Shown here: in pieces, positions 57,140 to 64,000 of the stretch
How the letters are laid out: every line of letters starts with the position of its first letter
Numbering within the stretch: position 1 is the stretch's first letter
Assembly: GCA_030522415.1 (NCBI GenBank)
Contig: CM060126.1
Coordinates: 3,366,333-3,430,332, forward strand
Direction: 5' to 3'
DNA length: 64,000 nt
Origin: Channallabes apus
Taxonomy: Eukaryota; Chordata; Actinopteri; Siluriformes; Clariidae
Notes under the pieces: model-generated
The model's database searches: none
What the model saw: only the letters and a program-made list of their open reading frames with translations
What the model was told of the DNA's origin: nothing
Program-made: the position numbers and the translations under genes

Positions 57140-57960
57140 AGCAGTTTGATGGCCAGTTGTGGCTGTTTCTTATTTAATTATTATTTTTTTTATCTATGAG
57201 AGAGAGAGCAGAAACTTTGGTAGGCAAAATCAACAATTTGGTCCATACTTAAAAGAAGGAATGCACTAGTGAGTGACCTGAAAGACCAGAAACGACTAAA
57301 CTAAATGATCACAGAAAACGTCTTTTCCACATACAGTACTTTGCTATAAAACATTTAAAAAGCCTGCCCTGTGTCTGATACAAAATTGTCTGCACAGAAG
57401 AAACTAAGATGAACTTGTACCAGAATGACTGAGACGAAAATGGAGAATGAAAATCTCCATAGCATCTCCATAGCCATGTTCCATCTTCCATGGTGGAGGC
57501 AGTGTAAGAGCATGGGCGTGTACAGTACGGCCGCCAGTGGAAGCAGGTCAGGTGTTTAGTGAAGATGTGACTGCTGATTGAAGAAGCAAGATGAATTCTG
57601 ATGTGTATAGAGCTCTGCTTTCTGCTCAGATTCTGTTAAATGCTGCAAAACCGATAAAGGACAGCACTTTACACTACAGATGGATAACGAACCACAACGC
57701 AGAATGAAAGCAGCCTGAGGCAAAGAAACAAAATGTACTTCAATCGCTGAGTGAGTCACCTGACTTCGACCCAATTGAGATGTTTCTTACTTACAGACGA
57801 TAAAAACTGAAGGATAAAGGAACCACAAAAAAAAAAGCATAGACTGAGCACAGTTTCTGTGAGGCAAAGGCAAGGCAGCTCAAAAAAGGGAACTCAGTCT
57901 ATGCAACATCACGTCAATGTAATGAAAATGGACTTAAAAATTTACGTAATTCCTAAACAA
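57140..57960 (+). mobile_element. Tc1-like transposon relic (family K), C-terminal transposase half
   Basis: Decayed reading: HGGGSVRAWAC, VFSEDVTAD, KMNSDVYRALLSAQILLNAA, a lost second-Asp region (LHYRWITNH), then SLSESPDFDPIEMF (the SPDLNPIE block) and KLKDKGTTKK. These blocks are the order expected in Tc1 transposases of fish. Multiple stops and shifts; the N-terminal half is not seen. Confidence 0.75.
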
Positions 57961-58189
57961 TTGAAGTAATATTTTTGTTAAACACCTTGAATTAAACATG
58001 AAATTTTTATAACATCGTGATTGCTTTATTTCAAATCCAATGTGGAGAAAATAGTCTTTTCGGATATATTCCAGATCCAACACAACCCTGACTACAGGAA
58101 TATATAAATATATAATATTTAGTAATTTTCAGATATTCATGTATTTTTTTGTGGCTTTTTTATTTTTATTTTGTGCAAGTGTAGTGTAA

Positions 58190-58545
58190 ACATTGCACCA
58201 TGGGTCCCAACAATGTTATCAAGTACGGTAGCATGAAGAAAAGGGAGCTGCTTTCAATTTGTTTTTTTAAGCAGTCGATGCCAAGAGGAAGCATAAATTA
58301 AGGTTAAGTGACGTTTAATTTCAATTTATTTCACATTTTACTTCATTTACACCTCTTTTCTAAATGTTTTGATTGTTTTTATATACAAAAATATTGTTTT
58401 AGTGTTGGAAATATGTATATTGGTAATATTTTTGGGTGGCTGAAACAGATTATCTGTATTTACGTTATTTCCTATGTAATACGTTTCGTAATACGGAATT
58501 TCGCCTTAAGTACTTGCCTCAGGAACGTATGCCGAGGTACCGCTG
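58190..58545. mobile_element. MITE G (CARYGGTACCTCGG termini), copy 2
   Basis: The right end complement reads CAGCGGTACCTCGGCATACG, CCTGAGGCAAGTACTTAAGG. The interior matches 31433-31880 (GTGTTGGAAAT, TATTGGTAATATTTTTGGGT, GCCAAGAGGAAGCATAAATT). The left terminus is lost or decayed. The ORF at 58308-58604 is an artefact. Confidence 0.7.
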
Positions 58546-58919
58546 AAAGAATGTTTTTTGTTATTTCTTCACTTTACAAATGGTTTACTGATATGATGTT
58601 GTAACTGATGTTATTCATATGAAGCTTGAGCAATATTTTAATTCAGTTAACACAAATTTCAACAACAAAATTGCTCCTACTGTATGTTCTTATCGGCTTA
58701 CAGACCTAAGAGTAATATAAAGAGCTAGAAAAATTATGTGGTCTCAGTTCTGACCTTCTTTTTGAGCATATTGCAGATAACTTTTATTTGGCTGGACTAT
58801 CAAATTAAATGAAGTCTGTAGAATGTTCTAGATGGATTTCATTAGGTTTGAGCATACAGTATTTCCTGTTGTTCATTTCTTGCTGCAGTTTCTTATAATC
58901 TTTTTTCTTTAGCTATTTT

Positions 58920-59075
58920 TCTATGTTAGTGTTTGGCAGCACAGAGCTTTTCAGGTGGTGTGCCAGCAGATCCACATCGACATGATGCCTACAGCTTCCG
59001 GAGGATACAGTTGTTTCTGATTTGGTTTGTTTTTTGTGTTTGTACTGAATTTACTTGTAAGGCGCTACAGTACAG
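58920..59075. repeat. Duplicated block B, copy 1
   Basis: Matches 60785-60945: GTGTTTGGCAGCA, GTGTGCCAGCA, CGACATGATGCCTACAGCTT, GAGGATACA and TCTGATTTGGTTTGTT, TTTGTACTGAATTTA. Non-coding as far as can be seen. Confidence 0.8.
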
Positions 59076-59088
59076 TTGTTGTTGCGTT

Positions 59089-59092
<4 letters not shown>

Positions 59093-59156
<64 letters not shown>
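59093..59156. repeat. (GT)n microsatellite, about 64 bp
   Basis: Longest perfect GT tract in the window, between duplicated blocks B1 and A2. Confidence 0.97.
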
Positions 59157-59158
<2 letters not shown>

Positions 59159-59264
59159 TATCAGGATGTCTGAGTTAATGGAATTTGGCCACTTCCTATA
59201 GATACGATTTTCTACGTTTACAAACATCCAAACATTCTGGTCTACCTACAGTATCTAGCTGTCT

Positions 59265-59580
59265 GTCATCCTATTGTTCTACTGCTCTAAAGTTCTCGCC
59301 TCAAGAGACATTGAGTAGCCTTTGATAAAGTGTGCTGTGAATAGAGCGTGTTTGATAAAAGCAACTGTACATCACTAGAGTACGACCAGGACACCATGCT
59401 GACATAAAAAATATGACCAAAAAAAAAAAAAAAAAGAACCAAGCACTGACCTCTGAGGATCACCCCTGAAAGTAACATTAATGTTTTCTTCACATGCACT
59501 CAGTCAGTAAAACCTGAAACTGTCTAATTACAATTCTAAGAAATGCCTATGGCTTGGAAATGCTGCAGGAAAAAAATATA
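59265..59580. repeat. Duplicated block A, copy 2
   Basis: Counterpart of 56395-56720, with a poly-A run replacing the AAAAAAAT at ~59417-59434. 59581-60196 is plain DNA. Confidence 0.8.
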
Positions 59581-60210
59581 ATGGACAGGGGTGTAACTCA
59601 CAATTATAATAAAAAAATATAAAATAAAGCCTTACAGGACACAATACACAGTCTCGCGTATTTTAAAAAACTAAATATGGTAACCTTCTGTAGTTAAATA
59701 TCTCCAGAGTCTTCACGTCGATCCTGAGCTTGGGGTACGTCACTCATGCAAACCGCAAATTAATCGCAAAGTTTAATCATCATAGAGCGAAAATACAATT
59801 TTACTGCCGCTGTATGCCGTTATACTGTATTTTGTCTTCATTACAGAGGGAAACTCAGTTCTCCGTACGTGCACAAATTGCATTTTCGTGGCTCAAAGTC
59901 TAGTGCGAGCAAAGCTGGAATGCTACCCAAAGATTAGCATCATCTCTACAACCCTTTCTGTTCCACAGCCACATTTTCCAGCCAAATGGAAAATAAAGGT
60001 ATCCCAGGGACTGGAAAAAACATGGAATTTGTCAACACTGTTTGCTCAACTTTGCAGAGCATTACAAGGTCAACTCTGATTTTCCAGAATGTCAATACTT
60101 TCTTCCTTTTAACTACTTAGCTACTTGAGCTACAGCACATTATTATACTAAACAAACATTATCGGTTTATAAAATTGTACTTTAAATTTAATTCTTAACA
60201 CCAACTAATT

Positions 60211-60586
60211 TGGCGGCACGGTGGTGTAGTGGTTAGCACTGTCGCCTTGCACCTCCAGGGTCCGGGTTCGATTCCCCGGCCAGGCTCGATTCCCGATTCT
60301 GTGTGCATGGAGTTTGCATGTTCTCCCCGTGCTTGGTGGGTTTCCTCCGGGTACTCCGGTTTCCTCCCACAGTCCAAAGATATGCAGGTTAGGCTAATTG
60401 GCGTTCCTAAATTGCCCGTAGTGTGTGTGTGAGTGTGTGTGAGTGTGTGTATGTGTGTGTGCCCTGCGATGGATTGGCACCCTGTTCAGGGTGTACCCCG
60501 CCTAGTGCCCGAAGTCTCCTGGGATAGGCTCCAGGTCCCCCGCGACCCTGAACACAGGATTAAGCGGTATAGAAGATGAATGAATG
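60211..60586 (+). mobile_element. tRNA-derived SINE (family S1, duplicated B-box form), complete young copy
   Basis: Best copy in the window. Perfect 14-bp target duplication AACACCAACTAATT at 60197-60210 and 60587-60600. The head TGGCGGCACGGTGGTGTAGT, GGTTAGCACTGTCG holds box A. GGTTCGATTCCCCGGCCAGG then CTCGATTCCCG is a doubled box B region. Then the central domain, a GT stretch, the tail domain and (ATGA)n. Pol III transcribed in principle. Confidence 0.97.
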
Positions 60587-60784
60587 AACACCAACTAATT
60601 GATTGATGATTAGAATCTGTAATGACAGTAGATGGATTTCTTACATAAATTTCTATGCCAGTTAGCGATGCAAACCTTAGGTAACAATTTAAACACTTTA
60701 GAGTAAACACTATTTATGTCATCGATGTGCTCATATTAACTACCAGTGCTGGTATGAAGCTGCACCACTGCTTCTTATTGTCTT

Positions 60785-60945
60785 TTTTTGTCTGTATAGC
60801 GTTTGGCAGCATGCACGGCGCTTCTTCATGTGGCGTGCCAGCATGGCCTCTTCGACATGACGCCTACAGCTTTCAGAGGAAACACTCGTGTCTGATTTGG
60901 TTTCTGTTTTAGTGTTTGTACTGAATTTATCTATGAGGCTCCACA
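60785..60945. repeat. Duplicated block B, copy 2
   Basis: Counterpart of 58920-59075. The ORFs at 60727-60912 (+) and 60740-60946 (-) are not conserved with the other copy. Confidence 0.8.
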
Positions 60946-61369
60946 CATGTCTTTGTTAAGGCCCAGAGGATTCCATTCCTTGAAAATAGAAAATGACGGA
61001 AGCGTGAAGCCTGCTTTATTGTCGGAAATGCAGAATTTATACATGATTCAGGTTCAGTTTATTCTGCCAACCCTGAACGTGTGACACGACCGTGATAACC
61101 TCTACACCACCAACTGCACTAATAAATTCTGTACTTTTAGCGAACTTAAATTTAAATGTGTAAAAGCAGGTTTGTCAACAATCTGTAATGTTAATGTTCA
61201 CAACCTGAACTACATCTAGACTCCTGTAGCTAGAATGCTGTGAGTTATTAAACCATGTGCTGAACCTGAACCCTTACCAAATGACTATAACTATTCAGTG
61301 TATTCGGTTGGGAATATATTAATGATTGCTTTTTTTCATTCATTATAGTGACATCATTAACACACATAC

Positions 61370-62060
61370 AGTATTTAAAGAATCCTTTAAAAAGCAAAGT
61401 TTGTTCAAACTGGGATATGTGAAGACATTTCTAGTGAATGATTTCGTAGGAGTGATTGACATTTACAGAAGACTTCAAGAACAGTATAGTGATGAGACTC
61501 TGCTAAGTAAGAGACTAGCTGCAGTAAAACAATTGAACGGTAATATTTTAAAGAAGGCTGTATGTCAGTGAATGACGATCCCAGTTGCCTACTGCAGTCG
61601 TTCCTGCAAAAATTGGGGCCGTGGATCGTCTGATCCCTGAAAATCAGCGGATAACTTGTCATTAACTTGCAACGAAAAAAAGAGACACGTCTGTCTGTTT
61701 GAACTGTACACACAATTATTCACCACTTGCAAATTACAGGAACTTGGTTGGCAGTTATTGGCACGTTCCCCGTACTGTCCAAGACATTTTCACATGTTTG
61801 GGCCGTTAAAGGAGTTCCTGGGAGGCCAGTGTTTCAGATAGACGTGAATCAGCACGCTAGGAAAACTTTCATGGATTGTATTGTACCTTGATGGTGTCCA
61901 AGCACTAGGAAAACACTGGGATATGTGCATTAGTGTAGCAGGAGATTATATAGAGAAATACAGTAAATTGAGTTTTTACTTTCAGAACTGTATCCTGTTA
62001 TTATGTGAAAGTCACAATTTGACTTCTGGATTTCTAACTCATAAATCCTGTAGTAAGTAC
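61370..62060 (+). mobile_element. Mariner-like element relic, copy 3
   Basis: N-terminal helix-turn-helix text is readable (GVIDIYRRLQEQYSDETLLS in ORF 61326-61571), followed after a gap by the C-terminal block CPRHFHMFGPLKEFLGGQCF (61656-61841), then GVQALGKHWDMCISVAGDYI. The central catalytic part is deleted. Same layout as 37150-37605. Confidence 0.8.
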
Positions 62061-62227
62061 AATAGATTTTTATGAACCACAGCAGCACATACAGTAGTAA
62101 CAGGAGAGGAACTATTGGAAAATTTGACAGGAAAAGGTCTGAAATAAAAATTTTACTACTACACTTGGAAATATTTTCTTTCTAATATAAGAAATTTAGA
62201 ACAAACTTCTTAAAAAATTATAAAATT

Positions 62228-63406
62228 TCTCAAAAAATTTGCATATTTCATCCGACCAATAAAAGAAAAGTGTTTTTAATACAAAAAAAAGTCAACCTTC
62301 AAATAATGATGTTCAGTTCTGCACTCAATACTTGGTCGGGAATCCTTTTGCAGATTCTTGTGTCTTGCGTCTCTCAACTTTCTCTTCACAATATCCCACA
62401 GATTCTCTATGGGGTTCAGGTCAGGAGAGTTGGCAGGCCAATTGAGCACAGTAATACCATGGTCAGTAAACCATTTACCAGTGGTTTTGGCACTGTGAGC
62501 AGGTGCCAGGTCGTGCTGAAAAATGAAATCTTCATCTCCATAAAGCTTTTCAGCAGATGGAAGCATGAAGTGCTCCAAAATCTCCTGATAGCTAGCTGCA
62601 TTGACCCTGCCCTTGATAAAACACAGTGGACCAACACCAGCAGCTGACATGGCACCCCAGACCATCACTGACTGTGGGTACTTGACACTGGACTTCAGGC
62701 ATTTTGGCATTTCCCTCTCCCCAGTCTTCCTCCAGACTCTGGCACCTTGATTTCCCAATGACATGCAAAATTTGCAACCTGTAGCCCATTTCCTGCACAC
62801 GCCTGTACACGGTGGCTCTGGATGTTTCTACTCCAGACTCAGTCCACTGCTTCCGCAGGTCCCCCAAGGTCTGGAATCGGTCCTTCTCCACAATCTTCCT
62901 CAGGGCCCGGTCACCTCTTCTCGTTGTGCAGCGTTTTCTGCCACACTTTTTCCTTCCCACTGAGGTGCCTTGATACAGCACTCTGGGAACAGCCTATTCG
63001 TTCAGAAATGTCTTTCTGTGTCTTACCCTCTTGCTTGAGGGTGTCAATGATGGCCTTCTGGACAGCAGTCAGGTCGGCAGTCTTACCCATGATTGCGGTT
63101 TTGAGTAATGAACCAGGCTGGGAGTTTTTAAAAGCCTCAGGAATCTTTTGCAGGTGTTTAGAGTTAATTAGTTGATTTAGATGATTAGGTTAATAGCTCG
63201 TTTAGAGAACCTTTTCATGATATGCTAATTGTTTGAGGTTTTCATGAGCTGTATGCCAGAATCATCAATATTAAAACAATAAAAGGCTTGAACTACTTCA
63301 GTTTGTGTGTAATGAATCTAAAATATATGAAAGTCTAATGTTTATCAGTACATTACAGAAAATAATGAACTTTATCACAATATGCAAATTTTTTGAGAAG
63401 GACCTG
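62228..63406 (-). mobile_element. Tc1-like transposon (family B), second copy, outer 3' arm missing
   Basis: The right end AAATTTTTTGAGAAGGACCTG is followed by TA (63407-63408). On the left the element starts only at the inner repeat (TTTCTCAAAAAATTTGCATA), so the outer part of that arm is lost. The interior is nearly identical to 45315-46683, including the same internal deletion in the transposase. Confidence 0.93.
62276..63090 (-). pseudogene. Tc1-like transposase (family B), same internal deletion as the 45-kb copy
   Basis: The minus-strand start MGKTAD lies at 63090. A small deletion near 62970-62980 shifts the frame after the helix-turn-helix (the first copy reads SRHLSGKSVGRKK; here only SVGRKK remains in the next frame). 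The frame then jumps from KWATGCKFCMS to LGNQGARVWRK exactly as in the other copy, so the first-Asp region is missing. It continues to FQHDLAPAH and [12 protein letters not shown] and ends ...KVDFFLY-stop at 62276. Confidence 0.9.
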
Positions 63407-63408
63407 TA

Positions 63409-64000
63409 TGTCTCAGAAGAAGCATGTGATGTACTGTATATGTTCGTCTTATAAACGCTGTTTAAGATGAAGAGTTATCATCATGCTTCTTATTTTCCTT
63501 CAATTTACTACACACATCATCATTCTCTTAAATTGGGAAAAGAAAGTGAATGCACCAAAATTTCTTAACCATCCCCATCTGCTCTTACCCAGGTGAGTTA
63601 CATTGGAAGCAATTAGGATTAGCATAGGATTAGCATGTAATTAGCAAGCGGAAGGCCTCTAGACACTATATACTGTACTGTACTGTAGGGCAGGTGCAGG
63701 TTGTGCCGTGTGCAAATTGGGCACAAGATTTGAAGAGATGCCAAAAAGGTAGTAGGAAAAAGAAGACGAAGAAGAAGAACTACAACAACAGTAGCAAAAT
63801 CAAAGTACTTTGAAATCATCTTAAACAAAGTAATCATGTGATCCACCAGAGCAAGAGCAAAAGATACTGGATGTGTGATGCTGTGAATGCCGTGTGAGCC
63901 GAGGGATGCACAGTTAAAGAAATAAAAAAGTGCTTTAATGGCTCATGAAGTGAAAGTGTAACCTTGGGCTCCTACGTTACAGATTCATAAAGTTGACTTT
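63409..64000. other. Intergenic stretch at right edge
   Basis: No gene or element recognised. The ORF at 63619-63846 has no motif. A GAAGAA run lies near 63760-63778. Confidence 0.4.

Noticed and set aside
60211..60330. tRNA gene
   Set aside because: Box A/B sequences belong to the head of a SINE with target duplications; no foldable acceptor or anticodon arm set was seen.

Overview
The window looks like nuclear DNA of a teleost fish. Genes are sparse and split by introns with GT/AG junctions. CA/GT microsatellites are very abundant, and the repeats are those typical of bony fish: several Tc1/mariner families, tRNA-derived SINEs with ATGAATGA tails, hAT- and Harbinger-like short elements, and LINE reverse-transcriptase relics. 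The repeat mix would fit an ostariophysan such as a catfish, but I cannot name the species.

Two protein-coding genes are supported, both on the + strand. (1) The 3' end of a giant FAT atypical cadherin, best read as fat3: a 36-nt candidate micro-exon (4867-4902) and the terminal coding exon (5375-5868), which ends in the PDZ-type tail TEV. (2) A complete two-exon melatonin receptor, best read as mtnr1b (MT2 type): exon 1 at 21428-21629, a 22-kb intron, and exon 2 at 43691-44556, giving 355 codons. FAT3-MTNR1B adjacency matches the human arrangement (FAT1-MTNR1A is the paralogous pair), so identity and synteny agree. A short upstream ORF lies 10 nt before the receptor start.

Layout: 1-4.8 kb, fat3 intron with two 5'-end Tc1 fragments, a degenerate minisatellite and a SINE; 4.8-5.9 kb, fat3 3' coding exons; 5.9-21.3 kb, 3' UTR/intergenic with clustered GT tracts, MITEs, SINE pieces, an almost intact Tc1 (15068-16692) and a LINE relic; 21.4-43.7 kb, mtnr1b with an intron holding a tandem hairpin-bearing repeat (22.8-23.7 kb), minisatellites, LINE, mariner and Tc1 relics and a nested hAT/Tc1/Harbinger composite (38.0-40.35 kb); 44.6-64 kb, downstream intergenic DNA with two Tc1 copies sharing one internal deletion, a SINE nested in a MITE, a repeat-poor AT-rich stretch (48.5-53.5 kb) and a tandemly duplicated block (56.4-60.9 kb).

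The most unusual items are the seven-unit hairpin array, whose arms show paired (compensatory) substitutions, the strong-context uORF of the melatonin receptor, the fat3 micro-exon, the shared-deletion Tc1 subfamily, and three degenerate minisatellites that each carry a SINE. Boundaries of decayed repeats are approximate; all family calls come from reading the sequence, with no database search.
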